Origin: Shewanella aquimarina | GTDB taxonomy: Bacteria; Pseudomonadota; Gammaproteobacteria; Enterobacterales; Shewanellaceae | NCBI RefSeq assembly: GCF_023349185.1 | Contig: NZ_JAKIKY010000003.1 | Coordinates: 186,001 to 250,000 of the forward strand | Length of the DNA: 64,000 bases | Reading direction: 5' to 3' | Shown here: positions 30,469 to 39,375 of the stretch, one piece after another | Position numbering within the stretch: the first letter of the stretch is position 1 | Layout of the letters: each line of letters opens with the position of its first letter | Notes under the pieces: generated by a model | The model's database searches: none | Seen by the model: only the letters and a program-made list of their open reading frames with translations | Told to the model about the DNA's origin: nothing | Translations under genes and position numbers: made by a program

Positions 30469-31029
30469 AAACACTTCCTCTTGTTGGAGCTATGGTATTA
30501 ATTCTATTGATAAAAACAATATCTTACTTTGGCGAAAGACTTCTTGCAGGGTAAATGTTATCGAAATGGGGGATTTGTTAAAGCGGTTAAATGTAAACAG
30601 GTATGTAATTTGCCTTGTTAGGCTTTGCGTTGTAAAGCACTAGGGGCTGATGGCGTATAGCTTGGTTTCGAGCAATCCTAAGCTCAATGAAGTATGCCAG
30701 TGCAAGCACCCAAGGGTAACGCCAGCTACTAAGAAGTGAGAAAGAGGCAATTAAAGAACCGATAGAAACCGGTAATGAAAACCGATATTAAAAAATCAGG
30801 CATTAGAAAGAGAGTGTGATGCCGCGTTATTGGCTAACTTAGATAGCACATTTGGGTACTCACCCGTTTGCGTATATCGAGCACTCTCTTAGTATGATTG
30901 TAGCGCTATTTGAGGCGATTTGCCCCGTGTTTTAGGGCCTCAGCTGAACCTTTTTAATGACGATATATTGCCTTTCAAGTATAGAGAAATCTTTCTAAAA
31001 ATGTGCTTAAAGAGTTCCCTAGAAAGTCT
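30469..31029. other. 561-bp gap with one inverted repeat
   Basis: No ORF, tRNA or repeat family recognised. AAGAGAGTG (30808-30816) and CACTCTCTT (30882-30890) form a 9-bp inverted repeat around 65 bp that includes GGGTACTCACCC. The part next to 30468 should hold the adaptor gene promoter, but I see no convincing -35/-10 pair. Confidence 0.4.
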
Positions 31030-32040
31030 TTAAATAAGCGCGGCAAGCGCCTGCTCCGTCATCCTGTGACTAAAGCCAGTTCGTTTGTGATGCTGTGGCT
31101 GCCAGCCGGCAAGAAAACGTTCAAAGTCGGCCCAGGCAAAAGGGAGCAGGGCTTGCCATTCCTCTACCAGTTCGTCAATTTCATTGGCCGCCCAATTAGC
31201 GGATAGCTGCCTGCTAAGCGTGTGAAAATAGCGGTTACAAGCGGTGTCATAATGGGCTGAAAGCTGCTCCTCGTCGAGGCAACTGCCCAATAGATAGATG
31301 AAATCTTTAACGCCTACGCCGCTACCGACATATTGAAAATCTAACGCCGCCACACCATCGACTCCCATAGTGTCGCTATCACTGTGAAAACAGAAGTTAG
31401 CCACCTTGGCATCGCCATGTACTAAGGTCTGAAACCTGGCCTGTTTGAGTCTGGCATCGATAGCTGCTGCAGCTTGCTTTAGTGAAGATGCTGCCATTAC
31501 CGCAAGCTCTTCGGGCCGAGTCTCAAGGTGCCAGTAGGTGCCGATTGGCCAAAGGCCCGCAAATAGAGTTTCTCCCGGTGAATTTTTATAGACAAACAGG
31601 GCATGAAATCTTGCCAGCCAATCGATGGCGGCATAGAGCTGAGACTCGGTAAGCGTCAAATGACGCACGTTGAATCCCAGCGCGTCGAGATCGCTCATTG
31701 CCAGCAGCATCTCCTGGGTCTCACTGTCTTGATGAGCCGCTAAAAGAGTGGGGAGATTAAGTTGGTCTTGGCAACGGTTGGCGTAGTGCCGATACCAATT
31801 TAGCTCGACCTGATAAGAGCGCATCTTACGCCGATGAGAGAGCTTAGAATCCCATTGATGGGGATGGGCGCTTTGCCTTGGCGGCGCGATATGTTTGACA
31901 ATGACGGTTTGAGAACTTCCTTTTCCATCTAGCTGATAACGGGCTATCTCGCCATAGCCACTCCAGAGCGTCTGCAACTTGCCTAGCTTCGTGGCCTTTT
32001 GGCAGGAGAGTGTTTGGCAAAGCATTTGCTCAATATTCAA
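31030..32040 (-). CDS. Phosphotransferase of the EcKL/CHK (aminoglycoside kinase-like) family
   Basis: 336 residues from TTG 32040, with GAGGA ten bases upstream; a TTG 42 bp earlier is possible. It has LVHGDAKVANF near residue 200, the HGDxxxxN catalytic loop, and AALDFQYVG, the metal-binding DFQ of ecdysteroid-kinase-like proteins, and RSYQVELNWYRHY near residue 75, the conserved Glu helix. Often mislabelled as an oxidoreductase. Substrate unknown, probably a small hydroxylated compound. Divergent from the SDR at 32321. Fold certain from motifs, role not. Confidence 0.75.
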   Translation of the reverse strand: MNIEQMLCQTLSCQKATKLGKLQTLWSGYGEIARYQLDGKGSSQTVIVKHIAPPRQSAHPHQWDSKLSHRRKMRSYQVELNWYRHYANRCQDQLNLPTLLAAHQDSETQEMLLAMSDLDALGFNVRHLTLTESQLYAAIDWLARFHALFVYKNSPGETLFAGLWPIGTYWHLETRPEELAVMAASSLKQAAAAIDARLKQARFQTLVHGDAKVANFCFHSDSDTMGVDGVAALDFQYVGSGVGVKDFIYLLGSCLDEEQLSAHYDTACNRYFHTLSRQLSANWAANEIDELVEEWQALLPFAWADFERFLAGWQPQHHKRTGFSHRMTEQALAALI

Positions 32041-32320
32041 GATAGGTGGTTCCTCGGGTGTGAGTGGGCAATGAAAGCACAATTGGGCTCATTCAATTTT
32101 GCCTCATTGTCGCAGACAATAAAAACCGAGGAAAGGCTGCAATAGTCTTGCTGCTATTGAGAATGAAAATAATGACTGGGATAAATATGGTAAGCCTAAT
32201 ATTAAGGCTTAATGCTTTAGCATTGGCCCCGATACGCTAGGATGTAGGCAAAAGTTTACGCCTTAGGTTATGATTCTGGGTGTTAACTAATGATATCTAA
32301 TGATGGCGTAAGGAGTTGCT

Positions 32321-33016
32321 ATGACTAAGCATGTGGTGATCACCGGGGCAAATCGTGGGATAGGCTTAGGCTTTGTCAGGCATTATCTGGCTAAAGGTGA
32401 TCGCGTCACCGCCTGTTGCCGACGGCCCGGCGAGGCAAGCGCGTTAATTCAGCTCGCAGAAATCCACGCCAACCTCAATATTATTCAGCTGGACGTGACA
32501 GATGAGTCGTCTCTGCGCGCCTTGCCGCAACATCTCAACGATACTGCTATCGACATCTTGATCAACAACGCCGGCTATTATGGACCTAAGGGGATTGGCT
32601 TCGGTAAGTTAAGGGCTGAAGAATGGCAAAAGGTATTGGCAGTCAATACGATAGCGCCCATTATGATCACTCAAACCTGTTACCCCATGTTGCGCAAGGC
32701 GAATAACGCTAAGGTGATCTGTATCTCCTCTAAGATGGGGAGCATGGCCGATAATCAGAGTGGTGGCAGCTATCTCTACCGCTCATCAAAGGCGGGCCTC
32801 AACGCCGCGCTTAAGAGTCTGGCTATCGATTTGCGTAGCGAAGCGATCTTCTGCGTCGTGTTTCATCCAGGTTGGGTACAGACGGACATGGGCGGGCCCA
32901 ATGCCTTAATCACGGTTAATGAGGCGGTAGAACAGATGGCTACCTGTATCGATAGATTAGATGCGAGCCAGTCCGGGCAATTTTTAAACTTTGATGGCAA
33001 GGTGATCCCCTGGTAG
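32321..33016 (+). CDS. Short-chain dehydrogenase, C-factor-like
   Basis: 231 residues. TGANRGIG near residues 8-15, NNAGYYGP, and the catalytic YRSSK (Tyr and Lys) in the expected positions; PGWVQTDMGG is typical of the CsgA/C-factor-like group. AAGGAG five bases before the ATG. NAD(P)-dependent reduction or oxidation of an unknown carbonyl or alcohol. Next to the EcKL-type kinase, divergent; a functional link is only suggested by position. Confidence 0.85.
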   Translation: MTKHVVITGANRGIGLGFVRHYLAKGDRVTACCRRPGEASALIQLAEIHANLNIIQLDVTDESSLRALPQHLNDTAIDILINNAGYYGPKGIGFGKLRAEEWQKVLAVNTIAPIMITQTCYPMLRKANNAKVICISSKMGSMADNQSGGSYLYRSSKAGLNAALKSLAIDLRSEAIFCVVFHPGWVQTDMGGPNALITVNEAVEQMATCIDRLDASQSGQFLNFDGKVIPW

Positions 33017-33177
33017 CTGGCTAAGCCAGGTTTCATCTCGGGGGCCGTTATTCACACCGACACGTATCGACATGCTAGGCGTAAAAAGTCATGGGCGCCT
33101 GTTAGCGCCCAAACAGTAAATCAGCTCCTTGCATGTTGCCACCAATGTTGAGATTAATGTCGACACTAATGTTGGCA

Positions 33178-34377
33178 CTAGGTGGCAGGAAAGGCGGGTG
33201 AAATACACTTTCTTACGGTAAAGCGATAATGGTATTTTGCCGTGTCGTCCGGTACCACCTCGAGAATTTCATAGTCATTGAGTTCGACGACGTTGGCATC
33301 TTCTTGCTTTTCACAGCGCGATCGGCTGTCTGCCTCAAAATGATAGGCAAACTGGGCGATTAATTCGCGTATCTCTCCCTGATAGGCGTGACGTATTGAG
33401 GCGTATTCTCTTGCAAGGGATGTGGTGCTGTTTTGCTGCTGGTCAGCTTGAATATCAGTTGTATTTTCTTCTTCACTAACGTTCCGACGACCCGCTGTTG
33501 CGGTGTTTGGTACTTTATTCGGCTCTTTAGCCAGTTCTGTATTAGCTTCTTTATTCTTTTCCTTGTCTAATTCAACTTCTGGTTCAACGTCTGATTCGGC
33601 GCTTGCGAGTCCGCCTTCCACTTCAGGCCCAACCGAGGCGAATTGTGGGTTCATCTCCTTGTCGGCAACAGCATCATCAAGGCTAATTGTCGCTAACTTG
33701 TCCTGCTCATGGTTTAGATCTCCCTTTACCGTCTGCTCTATGGCTTTTATATCACTCAGTGCCGATTCCACTCTCTCCTCGACGTCTCCGATGAGTAGGA
33801 GCAAATGGTAGAGTAGGACGAAAGAGAGGATGAACCTGACCATCAGCGTCGTAAATCGATAGTGGCTGTTACCCGTAAGGGAAAAGAGTTTGATCCCAAT
33901 GGGCTTCAATACTAGCGCGATCAGCAGGTAGAAGGGCATCAAGATCTGTGCAAACAAGAGTCCCACCGCGCTAATACCCAATATCCAGGCTGGCAGAAGC
34001 AGCAAGATGGCAAAGTTATGGGTGTAGTTAAAGTGGGTCGCCGGCACACCCACCACCTCGTTGACAATAGCGCTGGCCATCGCCAGCGCGTAGTTGGCCA
34101 CTATGGCGTAAAAGAGTAGCAATACAGCCTTACCCGCGAGAGAGTGCCAGACACGCTCGAACACGGGCCAAAATTCCAGGGTGAGGGCGATGGTGGTGAT
34201 GATGGCCACTAAGCCTAAATGTTCGCTCATTAGCAAAAGCGCTGCCATTAGATAAAGCCTTTGAGGCAATGTTAGCCGTTGCCACTTATTTCTAAGGCCT
34301 TGCATGAATCTTTGCGGTGCTGAAGAGGCCTGTTTTAATTTGTTTGCCAGCGCAGGTTGTGAGAAATCTATATTCAC
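33178..34377 (-). CDS. Membrane protein of unknown function with acidic linker
   Basis: 399 residues from GTG 34377 with GGAG seven bases upstream. Five or so hydrophobic segments in residues 40-215, then a long Glu/Asp/Asn-rich low-complexity region (about 240-320, with repeated EANTELAKEPNK-like pieces), and a compact C-terminal domain with two cysteines (SRCEKQ and VRKCIS) and a strand-rich ELNDYEILEVV. Topology suggests an inner-membrane protein with a soluble C-terminal domain, side not determined. No family recognised. Monocistronic. Confidence 0.7.
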   Translation of the reverse strand: MNIDFSQPALANKLKQASSAPQRFMQGLRNKWQRLTLPQRLYLMAALLLMSEHLGLVAIITTIALTLEFWPVFERVWHSLAGKAVLLLFYAIVANYALAMASAIVNEVVGVPATHFNYTHNFAILLLLPAWILGISAVGLLFAQILMPFYLLIALVLKPIGIKLFSLTGNSHYRFTTLMVRFILSFVLLYHLLLLIGDVEERVESALSDIKAIEQTVKGDLNHEQDKLATISLDDAVADKEMNPQFASVGPEVEGGLASAESDVEPEVELDKEKNKEANTELAKEPNKVPNTATAGRRNVSEEENTTDIQADQQQNSTTSLAREYASIRHAYQGEIRELIAQFAYHFEADSRSRCEKQEDANVVELNDYEILEVVPDDTAKYHYRFTVRKCISPAFPAT

Positions 34378-34498
34378 CCAATGACTCCATTATTATTTGG
34401 GATTGTTCAAGAAATATGCGCTTAGTCGCATCCATACTCTATCTAAGGGTTTTTATGTTACCTTGAGGTTAATTTAAGGTAAACAGGCGAGTAAGGCG

Positions 34499-35065
34499 AT
34501 GAATAATCAGGTAGAAATTAGACCCCTAAAGCAGGACGAGTTTGAGACGGTTATCGCGCTAGGCAATCTGGTACACGGTGATGGCTATCTCGATGAGCAG
34601 ATGCTGAGTGAGATGCAGGATAAGGCCTATAAATCGGGGATCAATGCCAACTTTGTCGCCTATCGAGGGGGAGAGTTAGTGGGGTTTAGGCTCACCTATG
34701 CACCGGGAAATTGGTCACTGGATCGCTGGTGTTCGCCCACGCTCTGGCCGGTTGCTGCCGAAGATTGTTGTTATTTCAAGTGCAATACCGTTTCCGAGGA
34801 GGCCAGAGGACTCGGCATAGGTAAAGCCCTACTGCAAAGTTCAATAGAGGCCTGCAAGGCTCAAGGGGCATTGGCTGGAGTCAGTCACCTGTGGAAACAG
34901 AGTCCGGATAATTCGGCCGTGGGCTACTTTACCAATGCGGGCGGCAAGCTTATCAAGGAACATCCGGAGCGCTGGAACAATAATCCTGATCATCCCGACT
35001 ATGTTTGCGTCTTGTGTGGCAGCGAATGTCACTGCGTTGCCTGCGAGATGATCCTCATATTCTAG
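34499..35065 (+). CDS. GNAT-family N-acetyltransferase with Cys-rich tail
   Basis: 188 residues. EEARGLGIGKALLQ near residue 100 is the acetyl-CoA loop (R/Q-x-x-G-x-G). The C-terminus holds five cysteines in 13 residues (C170, C173, C177, C179, C182), unusual for GNATs. The substrate is unknown. It is followed after the tandem repeat by an FAD oxidoreductase on the same strand. Confidence 0.8.
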   Translation: MNNQVEIRPLKQDEFETVIALGNLVHGDGYLDEQMLSEMQDKAYKSGINANFVAYRGGELVGFRLTYAPGNWSLDRWCSPTLWPVAAEDCCYFKCNTVSEEARGLGIGKALLQSSIEACKAQGALAGVSHLWKQSPDNSAVGYFTNAGGKLIKEHPERWNNNPDHPDYVCVLCGSECHCVACEMILIF

Positions 35066-35123
35066 ATAGAGGTCTAGTCATCACATCTTAAGCGTCATCA
35101 CTTTATATCTGCCAGAAACTATC

Positions 35124-35262
35124 GGCGAGAAACTTTAAACGAAAAACTTTAGGCGAGAAACTTTAAGCAAAAAACTTTAGGCGAGAAACTTTAAGCAAAA
35201 AACTTTAGGCGAGAAACTTTAAGCAAAAAACTTTAGGCGAAAAACATTAGTCGAGAAACCCT
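35124..35262 (+). repeat. 14-bp tandem repeat array ending at a start codon
   Basis: About ten units of a 14-bp repeat run from 35124 to the base before ATG 35263. Two forms alternate: GGCGAGAAACTTTA and AGCAAAAAACTTTA (so a 28-bp higher unit), with the last two units diverged. The final unit is 13 bp long and abuts the ATG. The odd units contain GAGAAA, a weak ribosome-site-like core. Not CRISPR: no spacers. Confidence 0.95.
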
Positions 35263-36594
35263 ATGTCTTACGATCCCTTACTCAACGACTTTCCAGACCG
35301 CCAACCCTGGCCAGACTCCTACTGGGCCACAACAGTTACGCGGCCCGAGCCCTTGCCTGCGCTTAACGGCCGGGTGCAGACCGATGTGGCCATTGTGGGG
35401 GGAGGCTTTACCGGTTTGCTGACGGCCTATTATCTTGCCAGCGAGTTTAATATCGAGGCCAGGGTACTTGAGGCAAACCAGATAGGCTTCGGCGCCAGTG
35501 GACGCAATGCGGGTTTCGTGCTCAAAGGTTCAGGGCGCATGGGCTATAGCCAGATGGCCAAGAAGTGGGGCATGGAGACCACTAAAGGGATCTATGGTGA
35601 GTTCACGAGCGCGGTGCGTCGCGTCGAGCAGTTGATCGAACAGCACGATATCGCCTGTGATGCCCAGCCTAAGGGCTATCTTAAGATAGCGCACAACGCC
35701 AAGGCCTATAGTACATTAAAGGGAGCGGCCGACTTCATCGCCGAGCACCTGGGGGATGATGCCGAGTTTCTCACACCATCAGAGCTAAAAGCGGTCTATA
35801 TGGACAATCATCAAGCCTATGGTGCCCTGCGTCTCAATGATGGTTTTGGCGTGAATCCCTTAAAACTTTGTTTAGGCTACAAACGTGCGGTGCAGTCTCT
35901 CGGTGTGCCCTTGAATGAAGAGAGCTGCGTGAGAGCCTGGCTGAAAGAGGGCGCGCATCATATGTTGGTCACCGACAAGGGCGAGCTTATCGCCAAGCAG
36001 GTCGTCAGCGCCGGTAATGCTTATACGCCTAAGCATTTTAATCCGGCGGTCGATAATCGATATCTGCCTATACTGAGTAACATCATAGTGACTGCGCCCT
36101 TGACTGAGGCGCAGCTTGAGGCAACGGGTCTTAAGACACATCAGGTGGTGATGGATACCCGCCGCCTTAAGTATTATTACCGCTTGCTGGGTGACAATAG
36201 ATTACTGTTTGGTGGCCGCGGCGCGATAAGCGGTAAGGATGCCAGAGATCCTCGCTATGGCGAACGTTTAAAGAGCGCGATGGCAGATTGCTTCCCGGCA
36301 TTGACCGATATCGCTATCGACCATAACTGGACGGGATGGATTGCCGCCGCCTTGGATGATATGCCTCATGTCTATAGTAAGGGCGATATGGGATACAGTC
36401 TGGGGTACTGCGGCGCCGGAGTCGCCTTCTCGGCGCAGGCGGCCTATCGTCTGGCACAGCATATTGCTGGAGAACGCCTGCCTGATCTGCCGCTCTATCG
36501 AACACCTCTGCCTAAGTTTCCCTTCGCGCGCCTAAGACGATTGGGACAAAGTGCTTATTATCAATATGCTTGGCTAAGGGATAGGTACAGTTAG
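35263..36594 (+). CDS. FAD-dependent oxidoreductase (DAO family, PuuB/OrdL-like)
   Basis: 443 residues. TDVAIVGGGFTGLLTAYYLA near residue 39 is the FAD dinucleotide fold and GASGRNAGFV the second DAO signature; the C-terminus has GYSLGYCGAGVAFS. Such enzymes oxidise amines such as gamma-glutamylputrescine or small amino acids. The leader is the tandem repeat, with no normal ribosome site other than GAGAAA. No puu genes nearby, so the substrate is open. Confidence 0.85.
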   Translation: MSYDPLLNDFPDRQPWPDSYWATTVTRPEPLPALNGRVQTDVAIVGGGFTGLLTAYYLASEFNIEARVLEANQIGFGASGRNAGFVLKGSGRMGYSQMAKKWGMETTKGIYGEFTSAVRRVEQLIEQHDIACDAQPKGYLKIAHNAKAYSTLKGAADFIAEHLGDDAEFLTPSELKAVYMDNHQAYGALRLNDGFGVNPLKLCLGYKRAVQSLGVPLNEESCVRAWLKEGAHHMLVTDKGELIAKQVVSAGNAYTPKHFNPAVDNRYLPILSNIIVTAPLTEAQLEATGLKTHQVVMDTRRLKYYYRLLGDNRLLFGGRGAISGKDARDPRYGERLKSAMADCFPALTDIAIDHNWTGWIAAALDDMPHVYSKGDMGYSLGYCGAGVAFSAQAAYRLAQHIAGERLPDLPLYRTPLPKFPFARLRRLGQSAYYQYAWLRDRYS

Positions 36595-36708
36595 CGGCCA
36601 ATTTTTGTTACCATAGCCTAATCACACGCAAAGCCGATGAGATGTTCTATAATTTGCTACTGTCGTTTTTTCAATCAGGCAAAGACTCATCGATAAAGGT
36701 TACCCGCT

Positions 36709-36984
36709 ATGAAACATGTTGTAGATAAGATGCTCGATAAACATCACAAGCTGGTGCATTCAGAGGGCGTGAAAATTTTATCCCATACCCAGAGAGAGAT
36801 TGATGAATGGGTACAACATACGGTAACCATAGAAGGCTGTGACGCCCCCTTTAAGTTTCGCCGCACCAAGAAATACCGCAGCTTGCAGGGGCACAAGGTG
36901 AATATGACCTATTACCCAGAAACGGAAACCGTAGCAGGTTTCGATTTTGAGGTGATGAAAGTGGTGCGCATCAAACGTTTTTAG
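36709..36984 (+). CDS. Conserved hypothetical small protein
   Basis: 91 residues, basic, no signal peptide, one cysteine. AAAGG is nine bases before the ATG. Contains DKHHKLVHSEGVK and FRRTKKYRSLQG. I recognise no domain. It stands alone before the shared terminator with gapA. Confidence 0.65.
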   Translation: MKHVVDKMLDKHHKLVHSEGVKILSHTQREIDEWVQHTVTIEGCDAPFKFRRTKKYRSLQGHKVNMTYYPETETVAGFDFEVMKVVRIKRF

Positions 36985-37052
36985 TGCGCATCGAGAGGTT
37001 AGCTCAACACAGTGATGTTTAGATGGCTTGACCTTGAAAGATTGCCAGATAC

Positions 37053-37080
37053 AAAAAAGGAGCCTAATGGCTCCTTTTTT
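37053..37080. terminator. Bidirectional terminator between the small gene and gapA
   Basis: AAAAAAGGAGCC, loop TAAT, GGCTCCTTTTTT. Serves the + strand gene ending at 36984 and gapA on the minus strand. Confidence 0.9.
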
Positions 37081-37110
37081 ATGAATGTGACACTACTTAG
37101 ATAACTTGGC

Positions 37111-38121
37111 TTACTTAGCCGTCATCAGGGCAACCGCGTTGTCTAGCATACGGTTACTGAAGCCCCATTCGTTGTCGTACCAAGCCATAACCTTAACCAG
37201 ACGGCCGTTTACACGGGTTTGTGTCGCGTCGAAGTTAGAAGAGTATGGGTTGTGGTTGAAATCGATAGAAACCAATGGCTCTTTGTTGACCGAAAGCACT
37301 TCGCTCATTGGTGCAACGCTTGCCGCCTTCTCGATGATGGCGTTGATCTCTTCAACAGTGGTGTCGCGCGCGGCAACGAAAGAGAGATCCACCAGAGATA
37401 CGTTTACTGTAGGTACACGTACTGCCATACCGTCGAACTTACCAGCCAGCTCAGGTACCACTAGACCAACGGCTGCAGCAGCGCCTGTCTTAGTTGGGAT
37501 CATAGACATGGCTGCGGCACGAGCGCGGCGTAGGTCAGTGTGGTAAACGTCTGACAGACGCTGATCGTTAGTGTAAGCGTGGATAGTGGTCATTAGACCC
37601 GATTCGATACCAATCTCGTCGTTCAGCGGCTTAGCGAAAGGCGCCAGACAGTTAGTGGTACAAGAAGCGTTAGAGATCACTGTCATGTCAGAGGTGATCA
37701 CATCGTTGTTTACGCCGTAAACAACAGTCGCGTCAACGTTCTTACCCGGTGCAGAGATGATCACTTTCTTTGCGCCAGCATTTAGGTGAGGCTGAACGGC
37801 TTCTTTAGAAGTGAAGATACCGGTACATTCGAACACAACATCGACTTCAAGCTCGGCCCAAGGGAGTTTAGCTGGGTCACGCTCAGAGAAAGTTTGGATC
37901 TTGTCTTCGTTGACGTAGATAGCCTCATCGTCGTGCTCAACTTTTGCATTGAAGCGACCATGTACAGAGTCATACTTAGTCAGGTGAGCGTTGATTGAAG
38001 CATCACCCAGGTCGTTGATGGCAACGATTTGGATGGGGTACTGCTTTTCGCTTTCATAAAGTGCGCGAAGTACGTTTCTACCGATACGGCCATAGCCGTT
38101 AATTGCTACGCGGATAGTCAT
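37111..38121 (-). CDS. gapA: Glyceraldehyde-3-phosphate dehydrogenase, classical
   Basis: 336 residues from ATG 38121 ([16 protein letters not shown]), which follows GAGGGATATGAG; the longer in-frame reading runs through the promoter and is rejected. Rossmann NGYGRIGRN at the start, catalytic Cys in SNASCTTN, and [12 protein letters not shown] at the end. Oxidises glyceraldehyde 3-phosphate with NAD+ in glycolysis. A long paralogue lies 1.2 kb away with a lipoprotein gene between them. Confidence 0.97.
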   Translation of the reverse strand: MTIRVAINGYGRIGRNVLRALYESEKQYPIQIVAINDLGDASINAHLTKYDSVHGRFNAKVEHDDEAIYVNEDKIQTFSERDPAKLPWAELEVDVVFECTGIFTSKEAVQPHLNAGAKKVIISAPGKNVDATVVYGVNNDVITSDMTVISNASCTTNCLAPFAKPLNDEIGIESGLMTTIHAYTNDQRLSDVYHTDLRRARAAAMSMIPTKTGAAAAVGLVVPELAGKFDGMAVRVPTVNVSLVDLSFVAARDTTVEEINAIIEKAASVAPMSEVLSVNKEPLVSIDFNHNPYSSNFDATQTRVNGRLVKVMAWYDNEWGFSNRMLDNAVALMTAK

Positions 38122-38162
38122 CTCATATCCCTCAGGTAAATGTATAAAAATATCTGGTAGTA

Positions 38163-38190
38163 AAATTACCAAATTGACAGCTATCGTCAA
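38163..38190 (-). promoter_or_regulatory. gapA promoter
   Basis: Minus strand: TTGACG (38185-38190), 16-bp spacer, TAATTT (38163-38168), 42 bp before the ATG. Good -35, weak -10. Confidence 0.55.
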
Positions 38191-38332
38191 GCAATATCGG
38201 GTTTTATTGGCTAGTTAGCTTAACAAATTTGCTGTTTTCTTTACAAAGATCAGATTTTTTACAAAAACCGGCTCGATTTCTGTAAAAAAAATACTAGTGG
38301 CAAACATTTTGCCAGCATTCAAGAGAGCCCAA

Positions 38333-39172
38333 TTAAGATGAGGTATTTAACTGAGCGCGGATCTCACTAGAAGCGTAGTCACCGTTTTTAAGATGTTCCA
38401 CTAAGGTATCGGCTTGTTCATCTAAAAATTGCGCCAGTTGTTGATTGCCCTTGATTAAGGCGTTCATTTTGGCATCGGAAGCCGTATTGCGCGTCATCAA
38501 TACGTTGGCTTTTGAGAAGAGGTAGGTTTTTTCCAGATCGTTTTGCTGGTGGTAGATACTGGCAAGACCCAACAACCAGTCGGGGTTAAAGTTGTCAGGG
38601 TCGCTCTGGTCTAACAGTTGCAGGTAGAGAACCTTTGCCTTGTTGAGATTGGATTTTTGATAATAGGAGGCGAGACTCGCCAGGATCTCGATATCCGCTA
38701 TCAAACCTGCCTGTTGTGCCTTGATGACTCGGGACAGTGCCGCCTGATCATTTAAGCGTATCCAGTGATAGTAGGAGAGATAGAGATCTGGGTTGTCCTT
38801 GGTGGTGTCTCGCAACTGCTGCAGGTTCTGCGCGCTGATGCCGAAGGCTCTCACTCTATCGTTGGTGCGTTCGGGGTGCATGATGTGCTGTACGCCGGCG
38901 GCGAGTTCGATACATTTACTGTAATTTTCGAGATTGATCAGATGTTGGTAGATCTGTTTGCCAGAGGGCGAGGGGGTGTTTTTAAGGGCAAAACGCTTGC
39001 GGATCAGGTCTGCTCGCTCATATCTGCACCAGCTATCGCGATGTAAATCGTCACAAAGCTCAGGATTATTTTTACAAATCGTGGCGGTATTAGCAGCATT
39101 ATCGCAGCCAAACAGGCCGAAAATCGCCAAAAGAGACAATAATGGTGTAATGATTACAAAATTTAATCTCAA
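38333..39172 (-). CDS. DUF2989-type lipoprotein
   Basis: 279 residues from TTG 39172, eight bases after GGGG. Lipobox: LAIFGLFGC with Cys at residue 23, then DNAANTA, so an envelope lipoprotein. The rest is helical with TPR-like features (NPDWLLGLASIYHQQNDLEKTY). It matches what I recall of DUF2989 proteins of Shewanella and Vibrio, which lie next to gap genes. Function unknown. Confidence 0.75.
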   Translation of the reverse strand: MRLNFVIITPLLSLLAIFGLFGCDNAANTATICKNNPELCDDLHRDSWCRYERADLIRKRFALKNTPSPSGKQIYQHLINLENYSKCIELAAGVQHIMHPERTNDRVRAFGISAQNLQQLRDTTKDNPDLYLSYYHWIRLNDQAALSRVIKAQQAGLIADIEILASLASYYQKSNLNKAKVLYLQLLDQSDPDNFNPDWLLGLASIYHQQNDLEKTYLFSKANVLMTRNTASDAKMNALIKGNQQLAQFLDEQADTLVEHLKNGDYASSEIRAQLNTSS

Positions 39173-39375
39173 AAGTGCGTCCCCTTTAGATTTTATCTAA
39201 TAATATTACATGGTTAGAGAAAATATCTTACTAGATCGAAAGCCCACTTTTCATTACAATGGCGCCGACCAATAACAGGATTGACGTCCGATAATAATAG
39301 AGTATTGGTCTTTTCTTTTTGTTACTCAATCATTTCTACAATAAATGTAGTAAAAGTGAGATAAAGGATCTGTAA

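Noticed and set aside
30475..31029. Possible cyclic di-GMP riboswitch (GEMM)
   Set aside because: The conserved GEMM core sequences are not present in the gap.
35124..35262. Possible CRISPR array
   Set aside because: The repeats are 14 bp and contiguous, without unique spacers, and no cas genes are present.
38122..38190. 23-residue N-terminal extension of GapA
   Set aside because: It spans the -35/-10 promoter elements and lies before the family's standard start.
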